NCBI GenBank assembly: GCA_002315555.1
Contig: DCHF01000001.1
Span: forward strand, 148,834 to 193,965
Origin: Lachnospiraceae bacterium UBA1759
GTDB lineage: Bacteria; Bacillota; Clostridia; Lachnospirales; Lachnospiraceae
Direction: 5' to 3'
DNA: 45,132 nucleotides
The notes under the pieces are model-generated. The model saw nothing but the letters and a program-made list of their open reading frames with translations, was not told the origin of the DNA and searched no databases. This document shows positions 8,474-15,925 of this stretch, piece by piece. The translations under genes and the position numbers were made by a program. Position 1 is the stretch's first letter, and every line of letters begins with the position of its first letter.

Positions 8474-8743
8474 ATGCAGTCCTTTGACAAGGGCCGGATC
8501 GTAAGATCGATAAACGGCCATGATGCCGGAAACCTTTACATGGTTCTCGGCGAGCGGGACGGCAGGGTCCTTCTTGCGGACGGGCACCTGAAAAAACGGG
8601 ATGCTCCGAAAAGGAAGAATCCGAAACACCTGACGGACACAGGCGCGATGCTTTTTACCGGACGCCTGACAGAGGGCGGAGCGGTAACGGATACCGAGAT
8701 CCGGCACGCACTGAAGGAATATCGGAAACAAATCGAAAATTGA
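8474..8743 (+). CDS. KOW-domain RNA-binding protein (L14e-like)
   Basis: An 89-aa basic protein with an N-terminal KOW/SH3-like fold pattern (KGRIVRSINGHDAGNLYMVLGERDGRVLLADG). Such small L14e-like proteins sit between map and infA in many Clostridia. The KR-rich middle (KKRDAPKRKNPKHL) suggests rRNA contact. Its ribosomal role is inferred from the position and fold, not demonstrated. It starts 1 nt after the map stop. Confidence 0.85.
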   Translation: MQSFDKGRIVRSINGHDAGNLYMVLGERDGRVLLADGHLKKRDAPKRKNPKHLTDTGAMLFTGRLTEGGAVTDTEIRHALKEYRKQIEN

Positions 8744-8764
8744 TCATTTTTACTGGAGGTTCAC

Positions 8765-8983
8765 ATGTCTAAAGCAGACGTAATTGAAATTGAAGGCACT
8801 GTTGTTGAAAAACTGCCGAACGCAATGTTCCAGGTGGAACTGCCGAACGGCCACAAGATTCTGGCTACCATCAGCGGTAAGCTCAGAATGAACTACATCC
8901 GTATCTTACCGGGCGATAAGGTTACTCTGGAAATGTCACCGTATGACCTGACCAAGGGCCGCATCATCTGGAGAGATAAATAA
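8765..8983 (+). CDS. infA: Translation initiation factor IF-1
   Basis: IF-1 occupies the 30S A site during initiation. The 72-aa OB-fold protein reads VIEIEGTVVEKLPNAMFQVELPNGHKIL (partial), with the conserved SGKLRMNYIRILPGD. The length is exactly typical. Its stop codon is the first three bases of a perfect inverted repeat at 8981-9002, and the rpmJ promoter follows. Confidence 0.97.
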   Translation: MSKADVIEIEGTVVEKLPNAMFQVELPNGHKILATISGKLRMNYIRILPGDKVTLEMSPYDLTKGRIIWRDK

Positions 8984-9002
8984 TCGAAAATCTTTTCGAT
9001 TA
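8981..9002. repeat. Perfect inverted repeat on the infA stop codon
   Basis: Arms TAATCGAAAA (8981-8990) and TTTTCGATTA (8993-9002) around a 2-nt centre. It includes the infA TAA and ends 14 nt before the -35 box of the rpmJ promoter. There is no GC-rich core and no T-tract, so it would be a weak terminator. It may be an mRNA 3'-end stabiliser or a protein site. Confidence 0.55.
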
Positions 9003-9016
9003 TCATAAAATATTTC

Positions 9017-9045
9017 TTGACTTAAAAACCAGGGCGTGATATATT
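9017..9045 (+). promoter_or_regulatory. SigA-type promoter for rpmJ-rpsM-rpsK-rpsD-rpoA-rplQ
   Basis: TTGACT (9017-9022), a 17-nt spacer, then TATATT (9040-9045). This near-consensus housekeeping promoter is about 75 nt upstream of the rpmJ ATG. It would give the alpha-operon genes, including rpoA, a start independent of the S10/spc promoters. Confidence 0.8.
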
Positions 9046-9118
9046 ATTATGGTTCGCGACAAACAAGAGCGAATTATGCCCATTTTTAAGGCAGAACAGG
9101 CAGAAAGGAGAAGAAACA

Positions 9119-9232
9119 ATGAAGGTAAGATCTTCCGTGAAGCCGATCTGCGAAAAGTGCAAGGTTATCAAGAGAAAAGGTACTATCCGTATCATCTGTG
9201 AGAACCCGAAGCATAAGCAGAGACAGGGCTGA
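9119..9232 (+). CDS. rpmJ: 50S ribosomal protein L36
   Basis: A 37-aa zinc-ribbon protein (MKVRSSVKPICEKCKVIKRK...), found by eye because it is very short. The metal ligands are C11, C14, C27 and H32, the C+ form of L36. AAAGGAG sits 8 nt before the ATG. It is the usual partner between infA and rpsM, and ends NPKHKQRQG as expected. Confidence 0.97.
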   Translation: MKVRSSVKPICEKCKVIKRKGTIRIICENPKHKQRQG

Positions 9233-9240
9233 TCAAAGCC

Positions 9241-9257
9241 TGTGGGTAAGACCCACA
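9241..9257 (+). promoter_or_regulatory. Intercistronic hairpin rpmJ-rpsM
   Basis: TGTGGGT and ACCCACA pair perfectly around AAG in the 59-nt rpmJ-rpsM spacer. No T-tract follows, so termination is unlikely. It may be an mRNA processing or feedback-control structure. Confidence 0.4.
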
Positions 9258-9291
9258 CAGAACAAAGAACAAAAGGAGGTTCACAACACAC

Positions 9292-9663
9292 ATGGCTCGT
9301 ATTTCAGGTGTAGATTTACCGAGAGATAAGCGTATCGAGATCGGTCTTACGTACGTTTACGGCATCGGCCGTACCAGCGCTACCAAGATCCTCGCAGCAG
9401 CCAACGTTAATCCGGACACTCGTGTCAAGGATCTGACGGATGAAGAAGTTGCAGCAATCGCACGCGTTATCGATGAGTCCGAGATGTTAGTAGAAGGTGA
9501 CTTAAGAAGAGAAGTTGCCATGAACATCAAGAGACTTCAGGAAGTCGGATGCTACAGAGGTATTCGCCACAGAAGAGGTTTACCTGTTCGTGGTCAGAAT
9601 ACGAAGAACAATGCCCGTACCCGCAAGGGTCCGAAGAAGACCGTGGCAAACAAGAAGAAATAA
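9292..9663 (+). CDS. rpsM: 30S ribosomal protein S13
   Basis: S13 is in the 30S head and contacts P-site tRNA and L5. The 123-aa product has ARISGVDLPRDKRIEIGLTYVYGIG (partial), GCYRGIRHRRGLPVRGQ and a basic C-terminal tail ending KKTVANKKK. AAAGGAGG is upstream of the ATG. The 137-nt gap to rpsK is long for this operon. Confidence 0.97.
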   Translation: MARISGVDLPRDKRIEIGLTYVYGIGRTSATKILAAANVNPDTRVKDLTDEEVAAIARVIDESEMLVEGDLRREVAMNIKRLQEVGCYRGIRHRRGLPVRGQNTKNNARTRKGPKKTVANKKK

Positions 9664-9742
9664 TAGTCATTGAATACAGTCGTTTTGCGGCTGCATCATG
9701 AAGATCATTTCTCGTAGCAAGAGACTGCAAAGTCTTTGTAAG

Positions 9743-9758
9743 GCAGGAAAAGTCCTGC
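9743..9758 (+). promoter_or_regulatory. Hairpin in the long rpsM-rpsK spacer
   Basis: GCAGGA and TCCTGC pair around AAAG inside the 137-nt spacer at 9664-9800. No promoter or T-tract was recognised. A leader hairpin ahead of rpsK-rpsD-rpoA could be an S4-type feedback site, but this is only an inference from position. Confidence 0.35.
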
Positions 9759-9800
9759 AGACCAAATAAGGAAGAACCCATAGGGGAGGTTAGTTTTAAA

Positions 9801-10199
9801 ATGGCAAAGAAAGTGTCGACTAAAAAAGTGACAAAGAAGCGTGTCAAGAAAAACGTTGAACGCGGACAGGCACATATTCAGGCATCATTTAACAATACGA
9901 TCGTAACGTTAACTGACGCTCAGGGTAATGCTATTTCCTGGGCAAGTGCCGGTGGCCTTGGCTTCAAAGGTTCAAGAAAATCTACTCCTTACGCAGCTCA
10001 GATGGCAGCGGAAACCGCTACCAAGGCAGCTTTAATACATGGACTTAAGTTCGTTGACGTATTCGTCAAGGGACCGGGTTCAGGACGTGAGGCAGCGATT
10101 CGTGCGTTACAGGCAAGTGGATTGGAAGTAACCAGCATTCGGGACGTAACTCCGGTTCCTCATAACGGATGCCGCCCGCCGAAGCGTAGAAGAGTATAA
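9801..10199 (+). CDS. rpsK: 30S ribosomal protein S11
   Basis: S11 lies on the 30S platform near the exit-site mRNA. The 132-aa product has a Lys-rich N-terminus, then VERGQAHIQASFNNTIVTLTD (partial) and the C-terminal IRDVTPVPHNGCRPPKRRRV signature. GGGGAGG precedes the ATG. Standard length. Confidence 0.97.
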   Translation: MAKKVSTKKVTKKRVKKNVERGQAHIQASFNNTIVTLTDAQGNAISWASAGGLGFKGSRKSTPYAAQMAAETATKAALIHGLKFVDVFVKGPGSGREAAIRALQASGLEVTSIRDVTPVPHNGCRPPKRRRV

Positions 10200-10216
10200 T
10201 TGGAGGTGTATTAAAG

Positions 10217-10810
10217 ATGGCAGTAGATAGAACTCCTGTGCTGAAAAAATGCAGATCTCTTGATTTAGACCCCGTTTTTCTTGGTATTGACAAGAAGTCC
10301 AACAGACAGTCTAAGAGAGCAAATAAAAAGATGAGTGAATATGCACTTCAGCTTCGTGAAAAGCAGAAGGCTAAGTTCATTTATGGTGTGTTAGAAAAAC
10401 CGTTTAGAAATTATTATAACAAGGCAGAGCGCATGCAGGGGCAGACCGGTGACAACCTGATGATCACTCTTGAGCGCCGCCTCGACAATGTCATCTTCCG
10501 TCTGGGTCTTGCAAGAACCCGTATGGAAGCAAGACAGATCGTTGACCACAGACACATTACTGTCAACGGTAAGATCGTTAACATTCCTTCTTACTTAGTA
10601 AGCGTCGGCGATGTAATCGAAGTCAAGGAAACGAAGACTGATTCACAGCGTTATAAGGATGTATTAGAGACCACTTCCGGCCGCCTTGTACCGGCTTGGT
10701 TAGAGGCTGATCAGGAAGCTCGTAAGGGTGTTGTTAAGGCTCTTCCGAACAGAAGCGATATTGACGTTCCGGTCAATGAGATGCTGATCGTCGAGTTGTA
10801 CTCTAAGTAA
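10217..10810 (+). CDS. rpsD: 30S ribosomal protein S4, zinc-free
   Basis: S4 nucleates 30S assembly and in many bacteria represses its own operon. The 197-aa product has an S4 domain near residues 90-150 (TLERRLDNVIFRLGL, VDHRHITVNGKIVNIPSYLV). The N-terminus has a single cysteine (KKCRS), so this is the C- form without the zinc knuckle. In this lineage rpsD lies inside the alpha operon between rpsK and rpoA. Confidence 0.97.
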   Translation: MAVDRTPVLKKCRSLDLDPVFLGIDKKSNRQSKRANKKMSEYALQLREKQKAKFIYGVLEKPFRNYYNKAERMQGQTGDNLMITLERRLDNVIFRLGLARTRMEARQIVDHRHITVNGKIVNIPSYLVSVGDVIEVKETKTDSQRYKDVLETTSGRLVPAWLEADQEARKGVVKALPNRSDIDVPVNEMLIVELYSK

Positions 10811-10855
10811 TCCATAACAGGATGAAGAGTGCCCAAAACAAACAGGAGGGCAAAT

Positions 10856-11815
10856 ATGTTTGATTTCGAGAAACCGAATATTGAAATAGCTGAGATTTCA
10901 GAAGATAACAGATACGGCAGATTCGTAGTAGAGCCTTTAGAGCGCGGCTATGGTCTGACTCTGGGAAACTCTTTAAGAAGAATCATGCTTTCTTCATTAC
11001 CGGGCGCAGCTGTTAACCAGATCAAGATCGACGGTGTTCTTCATGAATTCTCATCCATCCCGGGTGTAAAAGAGGATGTGACTGAGATCATCATGAACGT
11101 CAAATCTCTGGCAATCAAGAACAGCAGCAGCACGAATGAGGACAAGGTCGCTTATATCGAATATCAGGGTGAAGGCGTTATCACGGCAAGAGATATCAAG
11201 GTCGATTCCGACATTGAGATCATGAACCCGGATCAGGTCATCGCTACGTTATCCGGCGGACTGGATTGCAAGCTCAATATGGAGCTGAACATTTCCAAGG
11301 GCCGCGGTTACATCGGCGCTGACAAGAAGAAAGCCGAAGATATTGCTATCGGTGTTATTCCGGTAGATGCAATCTATACCCCGATCGAACGTGTAAACAT
11401 GAAGGTTGAGAATACCCGTGTCGGTCAGGTTACCGATTACGATAAGCTCACGCTGGACGTTTACACCAACGGCACGATTGCTCCGGATGAAGCAGTCAGC
11501 CTGGCAGCGAAGGTTCTTTCAGAGCATTTAAGCTTATTCATCGACTTATCCGAGAATGCGAAGCATGCGGAAGTTATGGTCGAGAAGGTCGACGACGAAG
11601 CACAGAAGGTCATGGAAATGAACATTGACGAACTGGAGCTTTCCGTACGTTCCTACAACTGCTTAAAGAGAGCTGGAATCAATACTGTTGAAGAATTATG
11701 CAGCAAGACTCCGAATGAAATGATGAAGGTCAGAAACCTCGGCCGTAAGTCACTCGATGAAGTTCTTGCGAAATTAAAGGATCTGGGCTTATCCTTAAGC
11801 ACCAGTGAAGAGTAA
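10856..11815 (+). CDS. rpoA: RNA polymerase subunit alpha
   Basis: Alpha dimerises to scaffold core RNA polymerase; its C-terminal domain touches UP elements and activators. The start is the ATG at 10856 (MFDFEKPNIEIAE), 5 nt after AGGAGGG. An in-frame GTG at 10829 has no such site. The product is 319 aa, the usual size. The N-domain (LERGYGLTLGNSLRRIMLSS) and the alpha-CTD (ELSVRSYNCLKRAGINTVEEL, LGRKSLDEVLAKL) are complete. Confidence 0.97.
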   Translation: MFDFEKPNIEIAEISEDNRYGRFVVEPLERGYGLTLGNSLRRIMLSSLPGAAVNQIKIDGVLHEFSSIPGVKEDVTEIIMNVKSLAIKNSSSTNEDKVAYIEYQGEGVITARDIKVDSDIEIMNPDQVIATLSGGLDCKLNMELNISKGRGYIGADKKKAEDIAIGVIPVDAIYTPIERVNMKVENTRVGQVTDYDKLTLDVYTNGTIAPDEAVSLAAKVLSEHLSLFIDLSENAKHAEVMVEKVDDEAQKVMEMNIDELELSVRSYNCLKRAGINTVEELCSKTPNEMMKVRNLGRKSLDEVLAKLKDLGLSLSTSEE

Positions 11816-11830
11816 CGGAGGATAGTTAAA

Positions 11831-12367
11831 ATGGCAGGATATAGAAAGCTTGGCAGAACGTCCGCTCAGAGAAAAGCTCTCATCCGCAACCAGGTTACCG
11901 CACTTCTTTACAATGGTAAGATCGTTACCACTGAAGCTAAGGCTAAGGAAGTTCGTAAGGTTGCTGAGGGTCTGATCGCACTTGCTGTTAAGGAAAGAGA
12001 TAACTTCGATACAGTTACCGTACAGGCTAAGGTCGCTCAGAAGGATAAGAACGGCAAGCGTGTAAAGGAAGTTGTAGACGGTAAGAAGGTTACCGTATAC
12101 GATACTGTAGAAAAGACCATCAAGAAGGACCAGCCGTCCAGACTTCATGCACGCAGACAGATGCTTGAGGTTCTTTACGGTGTTACCGAGGTTCCGACCG
12201 AGAACAAAGGCAAGAAGAAGCTGACCAAGGAAGTTGATATGCCGAAGAAGCTGTTTGAGGAGATTGCTCCGAAGTATGCTAACCGTAACGGTGGCTATAC
12301 CCGCATCGTAAAGATCGGACAGCGTAAGGGCGACGCAGCTATGGAAGTTTTACTTGAGCTTGTTTAA
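11831..12367 (+). CDS. rplQ: 50S ribosomal protein L17, enlarged
   Basis: L17 is near the exit tunnel. The N-part (YRKLGRTSAQRKALIRNQVTALLYNGKIVTTEAKAKEVRKVAEGLI, partial) and the C-part (FEEIAPKYANRNGGYTRIVKIGQRKGDAAMEVLLELV, partial) are standard. At 178 aa it is about 50-60 residues longer than the E. coli or Bacillus protein. The extra Lys-rich segment lies roughly at residues 70-130. A strong terminator follows. Confidence 0.95.
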   Translation: MAGYRKLGRTSAQRKALIRNQVTALLYNGKIVTTEAKAKEVRKVAEGLIALAVKERDNFDTVTVQAKVAQKDKNGKRVKEVVDGKKVTVYDTVEKTIKKDQPSRLHARRQMLEVLYGVTEVPTENKGKKKLTKEVDMPKKLFEEIAPKYANRNGGYTRIVKIGQRKGDAAMEVLLELV

Positions 12368-12380
12368 TTAAAGTTTAAGT

Positions 12381-12418
12381 ACAGCCGCGACAGTTTATCT
12401 GGCGCGGCTGTTTTCTTT
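12381..12418 (+). terminator. Rho-independent terminator of the ribosomal operon
   Basis: ACAGCCGCG (12381-12389) pairs perfectly with CGCGGCTGT (12403-12411), with a 13-nt loop and a TTTTCTTTT tract. It starts 13 nt after the rplQ stop and closes the long operon. Confidence 0.9.
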
Positions 12419-12474
12419 TACGCGGCATACCGGCTTTTACCGTACACCGCAAGGATCTGAAAAGGAGGACCGTT

Positions 12475-13245
12475 ATGGTCGATGTCAATCTTCATACGCA
12501 TACCTATCGCTGCGGACATGCATCGGGCGAGGACCGCGAATATGTCGAGAATGCCGTAAAGGCCGGTTTCCGTGAAATCGGTTTTTCCGACCACGCACCG
12601 TTCAGGACCAAGGACGGAAAGGAAGCCGGATACCGCGTGCAGTATCTGGCTGTGCCGGAGTATTTTGAGAATCTCCGTGCGCTTCGAGACGAATTCAAGG
12701 ACCGGATCACGATCCACATCGGCTTTGAGATGGAGTATTATGAAGAGGATTTTGCGGACATGCTTTCCTATGTGCGTTCACAGGGGGCGGAGTATCTGAT
12801 CCTCGGTCAGCACTTCCTCGGAAACGAGCATATTTACCGCGAAGGCACCGCAGGACCCTCCGATTCCGTCGAACGTTTGGAGAAGTACCTGGATCTGGTC
12901 CTGAGAGCCTTAAAAACAGGCTTTTTCAGCTATGTGGCGCATCCGGACATCATCCGCTTTACCGGAGATGAAAAGGCCTATGAGACGCGAATTCGCGCGT
13001 TTATACGCGAGGTCGTGAAACTCGGATATCCGCTGGAGTTCAATCGCCTGGGCTATTTTGAGAAGCGTCATTACCCGCGTGATCTTTTCTGGAAGATCGC
13101 AGCGGAAGAAGGTGCGACGGCGGTCATCGGTCTGGACTGCCATACGCCGGAGGTCTATCTGGACACCGCGACCGTGGAGGAGATCGAAGCTCATCTTACC
13201 GCACTCGGTATTCGCCGCGTGCTCCCGAAGATCCGAAGAATTTAA
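12475..13245 (+). CDS. PHP-family phosphoesterase (histidinol-phosphatase type)
   Basis: A 256-aa PHP-domain enzyme like the monofunctional histidinol-phosphatase HisK, which would convert histidinol phosphate to histidinol. Metal ligands visible in order: H7 and H9 (NLHTHT), H15, the GFSDHAPF histidine, the GFEMEYY glutamate, ILGQHF, VAHPDI and GLDCHTPEVY. AAAGGAGG precedes the ATG. No his biosynthesis gene is nearby, so the substrate is only inferred from the family. It is bracketed by terminators and is likely monocistronic. Confidence 0.85.
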   Translation: MVDVNLHTHTYRCGHASGEDREYVENAVKAGFREIGFSDHAPFRTKDGKEAGYRVQYLAVPEYFENLRALRDEFKDRITIHIGFEMEYYEEDFADMLSYVRSQGAEYLILGQHFLGNEHIYREGTAGPSDSVERLEKYLDLVLRALKTGFFSYVAHPDIIRFTGDEKAYETRIRAFIREVVKLGYPLEFNRLGYFEKRHYPRDLFWKIAAEEGATAVIGLDCHTPEVYLDTATVEEIEAHLTALGIRRVLPKIRRI

Positions 13246-13254
13246 ACAGAACAG

Positions 13255-13288
13255 GGTGGTGAAGGCTTGCACTTCACCGCCTTTTTTT
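13255..13288 (+). terminator. Terminator after the PHP gene
   Basis: GGTGGTGAAG (13255-13264) pairs with CTTCACCGCC (13272-13281), one G-U pair, loop of 7, followed by seven T. It overlaps the promoter of the next gene. Confidence 0.88.
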
Positions 13289-13295
13289 GTACAAT
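13267..13295 (+). promoter_or_regulatory. Probable promoter nested in the terminator
   Basis: TTGCAC (13267-13272), a 17-nt spacer, then TACAAT (13290-13295). The -35 box lies in the terminator loop and right arm, and the -10 just after the T-tract. It would drive the 13360 operon with a leader of about 60 nt. Confidence 0.5.
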
Positions 13296-13359
13296 GTAAT
13301 ATCAGGATAGTGGCGCATTATGTCTTCTGTCCGAAAGTTTATTGATAAAGGATCGACCT

Positions 13360-15921
13360 GTGGCTAAAAAGAAAAACAAAAAGAAGAATGTGCTCCCGCG
13401 CCTGGCGGTTCTCGCACTTCTCATGATCGTCATCATCGGCGCGGTCATCGCCGTCGCGATCATCACAAAAAAGAACAGCAGCGCTTCCTATAAGCAGATG
13501 ACGGAGGCTTCCTTTCCCGTGGTCTCCCTGAAATACATCGACGGTGCCTATTCCACCGACATCTACGGCTACGTGAATGAGATGGACAACGCCGGCATGC
13601 GCGACATCATCGTTCCGCTCGGAGACAACAAGACGCTTGATTTTTCCGTGGATTCCTGCGGCCGGCACATATCCGGAGTCACTTACCAGCTTCGCACACT
13701 GGACGATGCCTCCTATCTGGACGGCGGTACCATCGACGCCGATGTTACCGGCGGCATCTTCAGCGCGACACTCAAATTCTCCGACCTTTTGGAGAGCGGA
13801 CAGGAGTACCGCCTGATCCTCGAAGTGACCGCCGATGCCCGTCCCGTTTATTACTACGCCCGCGTCCTCTACGCCAAGACCATGTACACCGACCGTCTGA
13901 TGGCCTTTGCGACGGAGTTCTCCGAAGCGACCTACGACCGCGAAAAAGCGGCCACCTTTATTGTCAACTACATCCGCCCGGACGATGAAACGACCACCTC
14001 GGATTACTACTACACGACCCTGACAAGCAAATATACGATGTTCACCTACGGCAGTCTGAACGTGGAGCGCGGCGACGAGGTCCTGGTCCGCATCACCGAG
14101 CTTTCCCCCACCCAGATCTCCGTCACGTTGGAATACGACATCCGCATCGAGGACGGCGGCGTCTGGAAGGACTACGCGGTCTCCGAATTCTTCTGCGCGC
14201 GTTACCGCTCGGAGAAGGTCTACCTTTTGGATTATTACCGCACGCTGGAACAGAAATTCACCGTGGAAATGGCCACGAGCGAAAACGGTCGTATCGACCT
14301 CGGCATCGGAAGCGGAGAGACACAGGTCGTCAACTCCGATGACCGCGTGTACACGGTCTTTGTCGAAAACCGCAACATCTGGAGCTACAACAGCAAGCTC
14401 AATTCCATGAGCCTGATCTTCAGCTTCCAGGATGAAAACGATACGACGCACCGCTCCGAATATGACCATCACAACGTCCAGGTCGTCCGTGTCGAAAACG
14501 ACGGTTCCGTGGACTACATGGTCTACGGTTACATGAACCGCGGCACCTACGAGGGCCAGGTCGGCATCTGTTTCTATCGCTATAACGCGGAAAACAACGC
14601 CACGGAGCGCCTGTTCTACATGCCCGTGTACCAGTCGGAGCAGATGCTGATGACCGACCTCGGTACGTTGGCCTACGTCAACGGTGAGGACGTCTGCTAC
14701 CTCCGTTACGGTGACGGTATCTACTCCATCGACTTAAACTCCGGCGAGACCGTCGAGGTCTCCATCCGTGCCTATCCCGGTATGTACGCCATGAACGAAC
14801 GCGGAAACGTCGTTGCATGGCAGGAGGGCGATAACCTGACCTACCCCGAGCGTCTGGTCATTTTAAATATGGACTCCCAGACCACGATCGTCGTGAATGC
14901 GGAGGAAGGGGAATATGTGAAGATCCTCGATTTCATCGGTGATGACATCGTCTACGGCTTTGGCCGTGAGAGCGATTCCGTCATGCTTGCGAACATCGAC
15001 ACGCAGCAGCTTCTGACCCGCGTGCTGATCGCCTCCACCGATGAAAAACTGAAGATCCAGCAGGAATACCGCGCAACGGATTTCTTCATCCTTTCAGCGG
15101 AGGTCCGGGATAACCGCGTGTCCATCAAGCGCGGCAGAAAGAACCGAAGCGGCACGCTGAAGGCCATTGAGGACGATGTCCTTCTCCTCACCCAGTCCCT
15201 GTACGCGGACACGGAAAGATCCATGATCCTCAGCCGAACCCAGGGCGACCTGAAGACCGGCTACTATATTCAGATCGGCACGACCTCCAACACGGATTCC
15301 CAGTTTTCCACCGTGGTCCCGCGTTTTGAGTCGGACAAGGAGGTCAATGTCATCCGCCTCACCCATCAGCAGACCGATGTTTATTACGTTTACGGCTACG
15401 GCCGCCTGATGCACGTGGAGTCGGAGATCAACCGTGCCATCGATGAGGCTTTCGATGCTTTCGGCGTCGTCGTCGATGATGAAATGAACTACCTCTGGAC
15501 CCGCGGTACGCGTGACCTCATAAAGACCATTTCCATTCAGCCCTTTACGGCGGAAGAGAAGGACGACACCCTGGCGGCGTCCCTCCGGATCCTCTGTGCG
15601 CAGGAGGGTATCCAGCTTCCGAATGTGGAGGCGGATCTGGAAAAAGGCCTGAGTCCGTACACGATCATCGACAATGCCCTCGGCGAAAAGGCTTCCGTCA
15701 ACCTTTACGGCTGTACGGTCTCCGAGGTACTCTACTTTGTGAACCTGGGTCACCCGGTCCTTGCGATCACCGGCGACCGTGAAGCGGTCATCATCAGTGG
15801 TTATGACACGACCTCGGTCAATGTCTACTTCCCCGCGACCGGTGAGACCGAAGTCCTCCACATGGACATCGCCACCCAGTACTTTGAACGATCCGGCAAT
15901 TCCTTTGTCAGCTACAGGTAA
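13360..15921 (+). CDS. Membrane-anchored extracytoplasmic protein with degenerate C39-like domain
   Basis: The start is GTG at 13360 (MAKKKNKKKNVLPRLAVL), 7 nt after AAAGGA; an in-frame TTG at 13342 is less likely. The 853-aa product has a Lys-rich N-terminus, one membrane segment at about residues 14-36, and a long extracytoplasmic region rich in short beta-strand blocks, perhaps propeller-like. The last 120 residues resemble a C39-type cysteine peptidase fold (LAASLRILCAQEG, then GHPVLAITGDREAVIISGYD). The expected catalytic Cys, His and Asp seem replaced, so it is probably inactive. First gene of a tight operon with the HAD-Nudix protein. Function unknown. Confidence 0.75.
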   Translation: MAKKKNKKKNVLPRLAVLALLMIVIIGAVIAVAIITKKNSSASYKQMTEASFPVVSLKYIDGAYSTDIYGYVNEMDNAGMRDIIVPLGDNKTLDFSVDSCGRHISGVTYQLRTLDDASYLDGGTIDADVTGGIFSATLKFSDLLESGQEYRLILEVTADARPVYYYARVLYAKTMYTDRLMAFATEFSEATYDREKAATFIVNYIRPDDETTTSDYYYTTLTSKYTMFTYGSLNVERGDEVLVRITELSPTQISVTLEYDIRIEDGGVWKDYAVSEFFCARYRSEKVYLLDYYRTLEQKFTVEMATSENGRIDLGIGSGETQVVNSDDRVYTVFVENRNIWSYNSKLNSMSLIFSFQDENDTTHRSEYDHHNVQVVRVENDGSVDYMVYGYMNRGTYEGQVGICFYRYNAENNATERLFYMPVYQSEQMLMTDLGTLAYVNGEDVCYLRYGDGIYSIDLNSGETVEVSIRAYPGMYAMNERGNVVAWQEGDNLTYPERLVILNMDSQTTIVVNAEEGEYVKILDFIGDDIVYGFGRESDSVMLANIDTQQLLTRVLIASTDEKLKIQQEYRATDFFILSAEVRDNRVSIKRGRKNRSGTLKAIEDDVLLLTQSLYADTERSMILSRTQGDLKTGYYIQIGTTSNTDSQFSTVVPRFESDKEVNVIRLTHQQTDVYYVYGYGRLMHVESEINRAIDEAFDAFGVVVDDEMNYLWTRGTRDLIKTISIQPFTAEEKDDTLAASLRILCAQEGIQLPNVEADLEKGLSPYTIIDNALGEKASVNLYGCTVSEVLYFVNLGHPVLAITGDREAVIISGYDTTSVNVYFPATGETEVLHMDIATQYFERSGNSFVSYR

Positions 15922-15925
15922 CGGT

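Noticed and set aside
13339..14472. Long open frame on the minus strand opposite the 853-aa protein
   Set aside because: Shadow frame caused by codon bias in the real gene; no ribosome binding site and no recognisable protein features.
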